Positions 1 through 7,857 of a stretch of DNA of 13,405 nucleotides are shown one piece after another. The notes under the pieces are model-generated. The model ran no database searches and had not been told where the DNA came from. It saw only the letters and a program-made list of their open reading frames with translations. This stretch comes from Firmicutes bacterium UBA5454 (GTDB lineage Bacteria; Bacillota; Clostridia; Caldicoprobacterales; DTU083). The stretch is taken from positions 480 through 13,884 of the forward strand of contig DIQU01000016.1 of the NCBI GenBank assembly GCA_002426555.1, read 5' to 3'. The translations under genes were made by a program, and so were the position numbers. Position 1 is the first letter of the stretch; every line of letters begins with the position of its first letter.

Positions 1-61
1 TCGTTCTACTCGTATCTCGTATCTAGCATCAATTATCTTTTCGTTCTACTCGTATCTCGTA
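1..61. repeat. 21-base direct repeat with a 40-base period downstream of secA
   Basis: The first 21 bases recur exactly at 41-61. Inside each copy the 7-base unit CTCGTAT is itself partly iterated, so this is a low-complexity CGTATC-rich repeat. It lies just past the secA stop codon and is cut by the window edge, so the full array may be longer. I see no gene or terminator hairpin in it. Confidence 0.8.
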
Positions 62-71
62 ACCCGTATCA

Positions 72-2762
72 CTATTCATTCATCCCGTGACATCGCTTAT
101 ATTTCTTTCCGCTTCCACACGGACATGGATCATTTCTTCCTACCTTTGTGCCTTTAACTACAGGCTTTCTGGATTGAGCTTGACCTCCATGGCTTGTCTC
201 AACAGGCTCTGCTACCTTCTCACGCTTTGGCATATTGCTTTGAACTTTTACATGATAAAGAAGAGTAACAACTTCTTCCTGGATGCTGCTTGTCATCTCC
301 TGGAACATATCATAGCCTTCTATTTGATATTCCATAACCGGATCTCTCTGACCATATGCCCGCAGACCAATGCCTTGACGCAGTTGATCCATGGCATCTA
401 TATGATCCATCCATTTTCGGTCAACTACTTTAAGGGTTATGACACGCTCGGCTTCTCTCATAGGCTCTTCACCATTAACTTCTTCCTGTTTGAGATAAGC
501 GGCTTTGGCAGCATCCATAAGTCTGGTTTTCAGCGTTGCTTTGTCAATTTCATGGATGTTGAACGTATTCACGTCCACTGTACCCGGAGGTATGCATACC
601 TTTTCCAAATAATTCATCAGACCCTTCAAGTCCCACTCGTCCTGATATGAAGAATTTCCCAGGTATGTTTCCATGGCAGAATCGATTAAGGATTCCACCA
701 TACCCATGACATTGTCTCTGAGATTTTCACCTTCCAACACACTGCGGCGCTGAGAGTAGATGAGTTCACGCTGTACATTCATAACATCGTCATATTGCAG
801 GACGTGTTTACGAATATTAAAATTATTGCCTTCTACCTTCTTTTGCGCAGCTTCTATTTGTCCGGACAGGAGATTATGCTCTATGGGTTGATCCTCCTGC
901 ATCCCCAAGGTCTCAACAATTCCCTTGACCCGATCAGAGCCAAACAGCCGCATCAGGTCATCTTCCAGAGAAATATAGAAGCGGGAAGAACCCGGATCTC
1001 CTTGACGACCGGAACGCCCTCGCAGCTGGTTATCTATCCGTCTGCTTTCATGGCGCTCTGTGCCGATAATATGGAGACCGCCCTGTTCCAGAACCTTCTG
1101 CCTCTCTTGTTTTGCAGTCTGCTCATTCTCTTTGTAGAGCCGCTCATATTCCTTTCTTGCTTCAAGCAGCTCAGAGTCATCTGTTTCACTGATGGTTGTT
1201 ACCTCACTGAGGATCTCATCGGAATAATCTTGTTGCTGCAATTGTTTTTTAGCTAAAACTTCCGGATTCCCTCCCAGGACGATGTCGGTACCCCTGCCGG
1301 CCATGTTGGTGGCGATGGTTACATTTTTGTATTTTCCGGCCTGAGCTACAATTTCAGCTTCCTTGTCGTGAAACTTGGCGTTTAATACTTCATGAGGAAT
1401 ACTACGTTTCTTGAGCATATTACTGAGCATTTCGGATACTTCAATTGATATGGTGCCCACCAGTATTGGCTGTCCTAATGCATGACGCTGAACTATCTCA
1501 TCGACTACTGCCGTAAATTTCCCCCTAGTGGTAAGATAAATAACGTCGTTGAAATCTTTTCTGATCATGGGCATGTGAGTAGGTATTACTACAACATCCA
1601 GACCATAAATGGATTTAAACTCATCTTCCTCCGTTTTTGCAGTGCCGGTCATTCCGGAAAGCTTGGTATACATTCTGAAATAATTTTGAAAGGTGATGGT
1701 AGCCAGAGTCTTGCTTTCCCTTTGCACCTTTACATTTTCCTTAGCTTCGATAGCCTGGTGAAGCCCGTCACTGTAACGGCGGCCCAGCATCAGGCGCCCG
1801 GTAAATTCGTCTACAATAATAACTTCATCTTCCTTGACCACATAATCCCGATCTCTTTTCATCAGAACATGCGCGTGCAAAGCCTGGTTGATGTGATGCG
1901 AATACTCGGAATTCTCAATATCGGCCAGGTTTTCCAGGGAGAAATACTGCTCCGCCTTGCTTACGCCTTCCTCTGTCAGATTGGCGGTACGAGCTTTTTC
2001 ATCCATCTCATAGTCTTGATCCTGTTTCAATCTGTGAACAAAACGATCTGCTTTGAAATAGAGATCTGTGGATTTGTCCCCCGCACCGGAAATAATAAGC
2101 GGTGTACGAGCTTCATCAACCAGAATGGAATCCACCTCATCAACAATAGCAAAATTCAGCTCTTTTTGGACCATATCATGCTTGTAGATGACCATATTAT
2201 CGCGAAGGTAGTCAAACCCAAATTCATTATTGGTACCATATGTAATATCGGATTGATAACTTGCACGCCTTTCTACAGCACTCAGCCCGTGGACAATGAG
2301 CCCTACGGAAAGACCTAGAAAACGGTATATCTTACCCATCCATTCGCTGTCTCTTCGTGCGAGATAGTCGTTAACTGTAATGATATGAACCCCTTTCCCG
2401 GTCAATGCATTCAGGTAGGCGGGCAAGGTAGCTGCTAAAGTTTTTCCTTCACCGGTTTTCATTTCCGCAATCCGCCCCTGGTGGAGAACAATTCCTCCCA
2501 ACAGCTGTACATTAAAATGGCGCATACCCAGTACGCGAACAGAGGTTTCTCTTACAACGGCAAAGGCCTCGGGCAGCAAATCATCCAAAGTTTCACCTTG
2601 TTGATATCGGTTTTTAAACAAAGCTGTCTTGCCCTGCAGCTCAGCATCACTGAGAACCTGCATTGCTGGTTCAAGGGCTTCTATTTGATCCGCCAGCTTC
2701 ATGAGTTTCTTAACTTCCCGCTCGTCGCTCTTTTTCCGCAGTTTATCAAAAATTCCTGCCAT
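72..2762 (-). CDS. secA: Preprotein translocase ATPase SecA
   Basis: SecA is the motor ATPase that pushes unfolded preproteins through the SecYEG channel at the cytoplasmic membrane. The 896-residue product has the full domain set: Walker A MKTGEGKT at about 101-108, DEVD at 208-211 followed by SILVDEARTPLIISG, the helicase motif NMAGRGTDIVLGG, the RGRSGRQGDPG arginine-finger region, and a C-terminal zinc and SecB-binding tail with C-P-C at 880-882 and C-H at 891-892. I chose the ATG at 2762 (MAGIFDKL) because GGGGTGA lies 5 bases upstream and a candidate promoter places transcription start near 2784. A longer version from an ATG at 2792 has no Shine-Dalgarno sequence and overlaps the likely -10 box. 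Length is normal for Firmicute SecA. hpf is the expected upstream neighbour but is about 5.9 kb away. Confidence 0.98.
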   Translation of the reverse strand: MAGIFDKLRKKSDEREVKKLMKLADQIEALEPAMQVLSDAELQGKTALFKNRYQQGETLDDLLPEAFAVVRETSVRVLGMRHFNVQLLGGIVLHQGRIAEMKTGEGKTLAATLPAYLNALTGKGVHIITVNDYLARRDSEWMGKIYRFLGLSVGLIVHGLSAVERRASYQSDITYGTNNEFGFDYLRDNMVIYKHDMVQKELNFAIVDEVDSILVDEARTPLIISGAGDKSTDLYFKADRFVHRLKQDQDYEMDEKARTANLTEEGVSKAEQYFSLENLADIENSEYSHHINQALHAHVLMKRDRDYVVKEDEVIIVDEFTGRLMLGRRYSDGLHQAIEAKENVKVQRESKTLATITFQNYFRMYTKLSGMTGTAKTEEDEFKSIYGLDVVVIPTHMPMIRKDFNDVIYLTTRGKFTAVVDEIVQRHALGQPILVGTISIEVSEMLSNMLKKRSIPHEVLNAKFHDKEAEIVAQAGKYKNVTIATNMAGRGTDIVLGGNPEVLAKKQLQQQDYSDEILSEVTTISETDDSELLEARKEYERLYKENEQTAKQERQKVLEQGGLHIIGTERHESRRIDNQLRGRSGRQGDPGSSRFYISLEDDLMRLFGSDRVKGIVETLGMQEDQPIEHNLLSGQIEAAQKKVEGNNFNIRKHVLQYDDVMNVQRELIYSQRRSVLEGENLRDNVMGMVESLIDSAMETYLGNSSYQDEWDLKGLMNYLEKVCIPPGTVDVNTFNIHEIDKATLKTRLMDAAKAAYLKQEEVNGEEPMREAERVITLKVVDRKWMDHIDAMDQLRQGIGLRAYGQRDPVMEYQIEGYDMFQEMTSSIQEEVVTLLYHVKVQSNMPKREKVAEPVETSHGGQAQSRKPVVKGTKVGRNDPCPCGSGKKYKRCHGMNE

Positions 2763-2790
2763 AGTCGTCACCCCGGCTTTCGTTTCATTC

Positions 2791-2819
2791 ATTTTATCAT
2801 GTTAGTTTCAACGATACAA
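2791..2819 (-). promoter_or_regulatory. Candidate sigma-A promoter of secA
   Basis: On the minus strand a -35-like TTGTAT (2814-2819) and a -10-like TAAAAT (2791-2796) are 17 bases apart. This would start transcription about 20 bases before the chosen secA ATG at 2762. The -10 is a good match and the -35 a weak one. It would give secA its own promoter on the secA side of the accessory block. Confidence 0.45.
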
Positions 2820-2864
2820 GGACGACAGCAAAAAAGAGATATCGGATAATTATTTCATTTCAGT

Positions 2865-3660
2865 TTACTCCTCTGTTAAAAATTGTTTGTTATATTGCAT
2901 AATATCCCGTGCAACATCCTTTACACGTAAAAAATCATTCACAATGGGATCAGTTGCAAGTGCTGCAATGAGCTTTTTTTCATCCCACTGCATCGCTGCT
3001 TCCATGTATAGTTGCTGTCGTAACGTCATTGGTCTTACAATTGACTCAATGATAGGTGGTAATGTTGAACCTACGACAGGATGTACACCCAAAGCATCTA
3101 CATTGCATATTGACTCTACCACAAACCCGCTAGGCATGTTTTGTATTTGACCTATATTTTTATAGTTTAATACATCGGTAATCTTAGGGCCGCCGTTGAG
3201 CGCTGCGATCACTTGATCAAGGATTTCACCACATTCCATTAACTTGACCTGACCGATGTCTAGACCTGCTTTAATCTCGCTTTTTGCCCTTCTAACCATA
3301 TTGGTGCGCTCCGCGATGCGATCATAATGTGTTCCAAACTGTTCTCGAAGTTCAGAAGTACCTATGGCTTGATAGAAAAACTCTGCTATATGCTCATCGC
3401 CTATGGCAGGCAAATAGCCAAGGATATCCCATAATACAAAGCGGATACGCTGATATTCCAGCCTTGAATAGGGATTGTTTGATACAAAAACACTCTCGCC
3501 GCGCCATGCAGCATCTATAAGCCCTTTTTCACGCATAAGCTTAAGAGCATCGTCTTCACGAACCTTAACGTCTATAAAAAAAGAGCAGTGGTCAATCCCG
3601 CCGACGTTAAAACTAACTTCATCCCAACTTTGTGCCCGCTCGCTTAATGACAGCGAATGG
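2865..3660 (-). pseudogene. Truncated glycoside hydrolase family 4 (C-terminal part only)
   Basis: About 265 residues match the C-terminal two-thirds of NAD- and metal-dependent family 4 glycosidases, which normally run 430-480 residues. Visible landmarks are GIDH (the position of the family's metal-binding G-x-N-H), GYLPAIGDEHIAEFF, NMPSGFVVE followed by NVDALGVHPVVGSTLPP, and a C-terminal helix region around ATDPIVNDFL. The GDEHIAEFF segment suggests the alpha-galacturonidase or alpha-glucuronidase-like branch rather than phospho-glucosidases; that is inference. The N-terminal Rossmann fold with its glycine-rich NAD motif and the C-N-P catalytic region are missing. The frame closes with a stop at 3666-3668, immediately upstream of a weak GTG (3663-3665) with no good ribosome binding site. 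It is therefore a remnant, unlikely to make an active enzyme. The cut coincides with the start of an oppositely oriented remnant. Confidence 0.8.
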
Positions 3661-3750
3661 GCCACTTACGTCGATATGCTGAAATCTTTGGGAATGGATG
3701 ATTACATGAACGTTCGACGACAGGCATTTGAAGAAGCGATAGAAAAATAA
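3661..3750 (+). pseudogene. C-terminal tip of an ABC sugar-binding lipoprotein
   Basis: About 28 codons read TYVDMLKSLGMDDYMNVRRQ and continue to a stop at 3748-3750. This pattern is typical of the last helix of extracellular family 1 / LipO-type solute-binding proteins of oligosaccharide ABC importers in Firmicutes. Nothing of the signal peptide or the two lobes remains, and the upstream part of the frame is antisense to the family 4 hydrolase remnant. A strong terminator follows at 3790, as expected for a genuine gene end. The assignment rests on a short segment, so the exact family is moderately certain, but the gene-end interpretation is supported by the terminator. Confidence 0.55.
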
Positions 3751-3789
3751 TATTTATTATTTTACGATAAGTTGACTTATTTATGTCGA

Positions 3790-3846
3790 AGAACCGCTTA
3801 CAGGATGCTGACAGGCATTCTGTAAGCGGTTCTTGCCTTTTATTTT
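3790..3846 (+). terminator. Strong rho-independent terminator
   Basis: A perfect 14-base inverted repeat, AGAACCGCTTACAG (3790-3803) with its complement (3820-3833), extends inward through GATGC/GCATT to a 6-base loop. A T-rich run (tgccttttattttt) follows. It sits 40 bases after the stop of the sugar-binding protein remnant and probably ended that operon. Confidence 0.88.
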
Positions 3847-3883
3847 TCGCACATATGATATATAATTGGGTAAGGTGGTGTTC

Positions 3884-4153
3884 ATGCATAAGTTTTTTAA
3901 GCGCTTGAGTCTAAAATATCAGTACTTGCTCTCTACTTTTGGCGTGGCACTGATTGCCTGCTCTGTAATAGGCTTACTACTGTACTTCAGTTCAGTGCAC
4001 GAGCTGCGCAAAATCAATGAAGAACAGATTATTAATAGGCTTTTTATTTTTGCAGAAGAACTGGAAATACAGAAAGATATCATGGAGGATGTAGCATATG
4101 CCATCTCTAACAGGATATATTTAGTATTGATTTTGTTAAAACTCTTTTCGTAG
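3884..4153 (+). pseudogene. Truncated membrane sensor of the AraC-associated type (N-terminus)
   Basis: The frame begins at ATG 3884, preceded at 3 bases by AAGGTGGTG. It encodes a short basic cytoplasmic start (MHKFFKRLSLKYQYLLS), one transmembrane helix at about residues 15-37 (FGVALIACSVIGLLLYF) and the beginning of an extracytoplasmic helical segment. This is how the large one-component AraC regulators with an N-terminal membrane sensor begin in Paenibacillus and Clostridia; intact ones exceed 700 residues. Here it stops after 89 residues. After the codons for N-R-I-Y the reading shifts: adding one T in the run at 4118-4122 would continue the frame as FSIDFVKTLF into the open frame 4111-4686. 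A one-base deletion plus a larger internal loss is the simplest explanation. It lies after a sugar-operon terminator, the usual place for such a regulator. Confidence 0.6.
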
Positions 4154-4686
4154 AACAGTTTAAGTGCCAGATAGGCGTTTCACCAGCCTTTAAGAACCTA
4201 ACAGATGTAAAAAGTTATCTTGCTTTGGCACTTGAATCTTTAAGACCCGCAGGAGTTGGTGAAATATTCAATTCCGATTCTCTTAACGAGCCGTTTTGCT
4301 TTCCTTCTGACGAGGTGCACCCATATATTGCGCAGACAATTATAAGACATATGCTCATGATGGCAACACCTCATGAATCAACTACATACTCGCGTATGGA
4401 TATGAATGACTGGGTAAAAACCTTTTTTATATGCGAACCGTCTCATATGCTTGGCATGGTTTTTTCCTATGATACCTCTTCCATACATGTGCTGGGCGCA
4501 CTGGTGGAAAGGATAAGCGGTGTACCCTTCCTGGAGTATCTTCACACTAGGCTTTTAGAACCTTTAGGGTTTACATCCAAATTATTTGAGAACTTGAATA
4601 ATTTGGATGTAACATTTAAGGATGACGCTGGTAAATCGCAAGAGAGATGGTATATGTTAAGGAGGCGAACCCATGTTCGTAACTAA
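4111..4686 (+). pseudogene. Remnant ending in a class C beta-lactamase-like serine hydrolase fragment
   Basis: This open frame lacks a convincing start with a ribosome binding site. Its first 60 or so residues (VEQFKCQIGVSPAFKNLTD and beyond) I do not recognise. From about 4300 it matches the middle of beta-lactamase/DD-peptidase-like serine hydrolases: TIIRHMLMMATPHE, then VFSYDTSSIHVLGALVERIS, then LLEPLGFTS. The S-x-x-K nucleophile motif that should precede this and the C-terminal third with the K-T-G region are both absent, so no activity is expected. The SYDTSS segment would correspond to the family Y-x-N/S region. The frame ends 14 bases inside the next gene, whose ribosome binding site it contains. 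The fragment is probably the result of deletions joining parts of at least two genes. Confidence 0.6.
4571..4612. repeat. Perfect 16-base inverted repeat
   Basis: TTACATCCAAATTATT at 4571-4586 is followed, after a 10-base loop, by its exact reverse complement at 4597-4612. Neither side has a T-run, so it is not a standard terminator. It lies 60 bases before the acetyltransferase start and marks where similarity of the serine hydrolase fragment stops. Confidence 0.85.
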
Positions 4687-5515
4687 GGATGACATCGTTT
4701 CCGGCCTGCGTGAGTTAGGCATCAAGACAGGTGATGAGCTTATGGTTCATTCTTCGTTGAAGAGTTTTGGCAGGGTGGAAGGCGGTGCGGATGCGGTTAT
4801 TGATGCACTATTGGAGGTTGTTACAGAAAACGGTATCGTTTCAATGCCAGCATTCAGTGATTGCACAGACGGTGGCTCAGCAAGAGCATATGACAGGGTG
4901 AATACGCCGCCTGAGTCTTGGATTGGTATAATTCCGGAAACATTCCGCAAGCGAAAGGGAGTGCTTCGCAGTGACCATCCCACGCATTCGATTACAGCAT
5001 CCGGCCTCGATGCCAAAGCATTCTTGAGCCAGACGGATATTTACGACTGTTTCGCTGAGGATGGTCCTTGGAACCGCCTGAGAGAAGGTGGTGGAAAGCT
5101 GCTGTTTATAGGTAAGACGATGGGCTCAAACACATTTCTGCATGCGTGCGAAGCGTGGTATAATAATTACCTGGAAGAAACCATTGGCATAGTGGCAACA
5201 CCGGAAGGGGAAAAGTTTGTTCGTGTAACGAATTATCCAAGCGGTTGCCGTGGAGGATGGTACAAACTATACGAAGATGCGGAATATTTCAAAATTCTTC
5301 GTTCACGAGGAATATTTAGTAAAGTAGAAGTTGGTGCTTCGACGCTGATGGTGTGTAATGCTCATGATGTGGCTGCCACAATGAAGGAAATATTCAAAAG
5401 TGATCCTCACATCCTTTTACACAAATCCGGGTGTCGCGACTGCGCACGAATGAGAGGAAAGAACAAACCCAAACACTATTCGCCATTACCTTTGCCACAT
5501 TCGGAGATTCTGTAA
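4673..5515 (+). CDS. Aminoglycoside 3-N-acetyltransferase (AAC(3)) family protein
   Basis: Members of this family transfer acetyl from acetyl-CoA to an amino group, classically the 3-amino of aminoglycosides; other members act on different amines, so resistance cannot be assumed. Family landmarks are MVHSSLKSFGRVEGGADAV near residue 25, GIVSMPAFSD, the WIGIIPETFRKRKGVLRSDH segment with the conserved S-D-H-P-T-H-S, DGPWNRLREGGGKLLFIGK, and the late region ending SGCRDCARMR. The ATG at 4673 has AAGGAGG 7 bases upstream. At 280 residues it is slightly long: the last 15-20 residues (from about NKPKHYSP) match the N-terminus of the neighbouring integrase remnant rather than the acetyltransferase family, so the natural stop was probably replaced by fusion. 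All core motifs are intact, so it may be functional. Confidence 0.87.
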   Translation: MFVTKDDIVSGLRELGIKTGDELMVHSSLKSFGRVEGGADAVIDALLEVVTENGIVSMPAFSDCTDGGSARAYDRVNTPPESWIGIIPETFRKRKGVLRSDHPTHSITASGLDAKAFLSQTDIYDCFAEDGPWNRLREGGGKLLFIGKTMGSNTFLHACEAWYNNYLEETIGIVATPEGEKFVRVTNYPSGCRGGWYKLYEDAEYFKILRSRGIFSKVEVGASTLMVCNAHDVAATMKEIFKSDPHILLHKSGCRDCARMRGKNKPKHYSPLPLPHSEIL

Positions 5516-5771
5516 TCATTTTGATGAAACTGCCGACAAACTCGGAGAAAATGAAATACGACAGTATCTCTATCATTGTATCCAAAGAGGATTATCCTCA
5601 GATTACATTAACATAGGCATAAATGCTTTGAAATTCCTTTATACCGTTGTGCTTGAGCAATCATGGAAGGATTACAAGGACAATAACAAAAAGAAGGTCA
5701 TGACCCTTGATGCAATTGAATTTGCCCGACGCTTTCTATTGCATATATTACAACCGGTTGATAGAAAATGA
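5453..5771 (+). pseudogene. Fused remnant of IS91-associated integrase and IS91-type transposase
   Basis: Starting in the acetyltransferase frame (KHYSP) and continuing one frame over from 5487, a 94-codon open stretch reads YLCHIRRFCNHFDETADKLG, then ENEIRQYLYHCIQRGLSSDY, then INALKFLYTVVLEQSW. This is the SAM-like core-binding domain of the tyrosine recombinase that accompanies IS91-family transposases in Firmicutes. The frame then passes directly into YKDNNKKKVMTLDAIEFARR and FLLHIL, which match the late part of IS91-type transposases. Missing are the integrase catalytic domain and most of the transposase, including its HUH/tyrosine domain. An internal deletion therefore joined the two genes in frame, and a second small deletion of about 14 bases removed the usual residues after YSP. 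The element is inactive. Confidence 0.7.
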
Positions 5772-5808
5772 TGGTAAAACATAATAATATGAAGGGTGGT
5801 AATACATT

Positions 5809-7857
5809 ATGTCTACACTGACTTTTGCTGATTTTAAAATGCCCTCAGCGTCGTTGGGAAAACTCAATCCTTTACCTGATCTGCGTAAAACAGCAGATGC
5901 TCATGCCTCTATTCCCATTGATGAGACAACTGTGACGAAAGAAGAATCACAATACATGGGTTGGGGAAAGGTGAACGGCATATTACCTTATCTGATCCAA
6001 GACGGTTATGATCGCAAAAAGAAACCTCGCAGCTGGAAAGCTGCTGTGCTGGAAAATGACTATATTCGGGCTGCTTTTTTACCAGAACTGGGCGGCAGGC
6101 TTTGGTCATTGATTGACAAGACATGTGGCAGGGAACTGTTGTACCGAAATCCAGTATTTCAGCCTTGTAATCTAGCACTTCGCAATGCCTGGATTTCCGG
6201 AGGGGTAGAGTGGAATGTAGGAATCATAGGTCATACTCCTTTTACAGTTGATCACATGTTTGCTGAGGAATTAAAACTGAAAGATGGAACACCGGTGCTT
6301 CGTATGTTTCAATATGAACGGGTACGACGCCTGATATATCGGGTGGAAGCTATGTTGCCTGAAGATTCAAGATACCTGTTTGTAAGGGTTCGCATAGATA
6401 ATGCTTCTGAAGAGGACACTGCTGTTTATTGGTGGAGCAACATGGCAGTAGATGAAAGGGAAGATGTTCGTGTACTAGTTCCTGCAGATAAATCTTATCG
6501 CTGGGGTTATGGAGGAAATTTAAGAAAGGTTTCAATTCCTGATATGACAGTGCAGGCAAATCAGCTGAAAGGACGAAGCAATGATACAGGTACATCTTAC
6601 TGGGACATCAGTCGTACTACCCAACTACCTCAAGCCATGGACTTTTTCTTTGATCTTCCCAAAGAGCAAAGACGGTGGATTTCAGCAGTAGGCGGAGATG
6701 GATATGGATTCATACAAACTTCTACTGATGTATTGCAGGGACGAAAGCTGTTTGTATGGGGAATGGGGGCTGGAGGTCGGAATTGGCAGACTTACCTGGC
6801 TCAGCCTGGTTATGCCTATTTGGAGATTCAAGCAGGTCTGGCACGTACACAGCTGGAACATCTCCCCATGAAAGGTGGAGCAATGCTTAGCTGGATGGAA
6901 GCATATGGGCCAATAACAGCTGAAGCCAAGATAGTACAAGGAGAAGACTGGAGTGCTGCTACTGCAGCTGTAGAAGAAGCACTGGAGAGCGCCTGCCCCC
7001 GTGCCAAGGTGGAAGAAATGCATCAAATAGCAAAGAAAGAGCTGGATGGTCAATCAGGCGAAAGCAGAGGCGTAGGTGCTGGCTGGCCACTGGTACAGAA
7101 AGAACTCCTGGGAACGAAATTTCAGGACAATGGTATACACTTTCCCACTAACAGTATAGGCAGCAGGGAAGAACCTTGGCTGAAACTGATACGTGAAGGA
7201 AGTCTGCCCTGTCCGGATGTATTGGAGGAGCCGGGCAGCTATCAAATTGGAGTTGAATGGGAACAATTATTGGCTGATACCATCAACAAAGGTGGAAGCA
7301 AACATTGGTATGGATATTATCAATATGGTGTTATATTGGCTTATACCGGCAAAATGAAGCTAGCAGAAGATGCTTTTGATCAATCTATCCGATGCGCAGT
7401 GAATCCATGGGCATTACGCTGCAAAGCGGTGCTTCGAGATTTTGAAGGAGATGATATAAAAGCAGCGGAGTTACTGGTGGAAGCAGTAGACATGTTACCC
7501 GAGCCTCATATTGCAAAGGAAGCTCTTCAAGCTCTGCATAAAGCGGGAAAGTCACAAGAGGTCATTGATTTATATAATAAGCTGCCAAAAAGCGTGCAGG
7601 AGCTTGGAAGGTTAAAAGTTATGTTAATTGAGGCTCTGCTGGATGTGGGAGACGCCGCCGGTGCCAAGCATATGCTCAATGGCAAAATTGAATTGACCGA
7701 TGTAAGAGAAGGCGAAGTAAAGCTGACTGATCTGTGGTTCCGTATGACAGCTATGATAAAAGCGCGAGAAAATGGGAAGAAGATGGATGAAGCCTTATTG
7801 GAACAAGTTAAGAAGGAATGCACTCCTCCTGCCCATTTGGATTTTCGTATGCATTGA
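5809..7857 (+). CDS. DUF5107-type carbohydrate-related protein with TPR-like C-terminus
   Basis: The 682-residue product starts at ATG 5809 with GAAGGGTGGT 8 bases upstream. Residues of about 75-370 contain the DUF5107 signature: FLPELGGRLWSLIDK, GRELLYRNPVFQP, NLALRNAWISGGVEWN, and GHTPFTVD, with YWWSNMAVDE later. The fold is expected to be galactose-mutarotase-like, which binds sugars or acts on glycans. From about 480 on, helical repeats (KHWYGYYQYGVILAYTGKMK, AEDAFDQSIRC, and following) look like tetratricopeptide repeats. There is no signal peptide or membrane helix, so it is cytoplasmic. No catalytic role can be assigned from sequence. It is the only large intact sugar-related gene left in the block and fits with the hydrolase and sugar-binding remnants nearby. 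No clear terminator follows. Confidence 0.85.
   Translation: MSTLTFADFKMPSASLGKLNPLPDLRKTADAHASIPIDETTVTKEESQYMGWGKVNGILPYLIQDGYDRKKKPRSWKAAVLENDYIRAAFLPELGGRLWSLIDKTCGRELLYRNPVFQPCNLALRNAWISGGVEWNVGIIGHTPFTVDHMFAEELKLKDGTPVLRMFQYERVRRLIYRVEAMLPEDSRYLFVRVRIDNASEEDTAVYWWSNMAVDEREDVRVLVPADKSYRWGYGGNLRKVSIPDMTVQANQLKGRSNDTGTSYWDISRTTQLPQAMDFFFDLPKEQRRWISAVGGDGYGFIQTSTDVLQGRKLFVWGMGAGGRNWQTYLAQPGYAYLEIQAGLARTQLEHLPMKGGAMLSWMEAYGPITAEAKIVQGEDWSAATAAVEEALESACPRAKVEEMHQIAKKELDGQSGESRGVGAGWPLVQKELLGTKFQDNGIHFPTNSIGSREEPWLKLIREGSLPCPDVLEEPGSYQIGVEWEQLLADTINKGGSKHWYGYYQYGVILAYTGKMKLAEDAFDQSIRCAVNPWALRCKAVLRDFEGDDIKAAELLVEAVDMLPEPHIAKEALQALHKAGKSQEVIDLYNKLPKSVQELGRLKVMLIEALLDVGDAAGAKHMLNGKIELTDVREGEVKLTDLWFRMTAMIKARENGKKMDEALLEQVKKECTPPAHLDFRMH

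Noticed and set aside
1..71. CRISPR array at the left edge
   Set aside because: There are only two 21-base copies with a 19-base spacer, internally repetitive, and no cas genes; a CRISPR needs longer repeats and spacers of more regular size.
2763..2792. Longer SecA start at 2792 (MNETKAGV...)
   Set aside because: It has no Shine-Dalgarno sequence, would overlap the candidate -10 box, and adds residues not typical of the family; the ATG at 2762 has GGGGTGA at good spacing.
3644..3889. 81-codon minus-strand open frame across the terminator region
   Set aside because: It reads antisense through the terminator and the sensor start, and has no ribosome binding site or family resemblance.
5431..5616. 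61-codon plus-strand open frame overlapping the acetyltransferase end
   Set aside because: The same DNA reads as the integrase remnant in another frame with clear family motifs, so this frame is a shadow.
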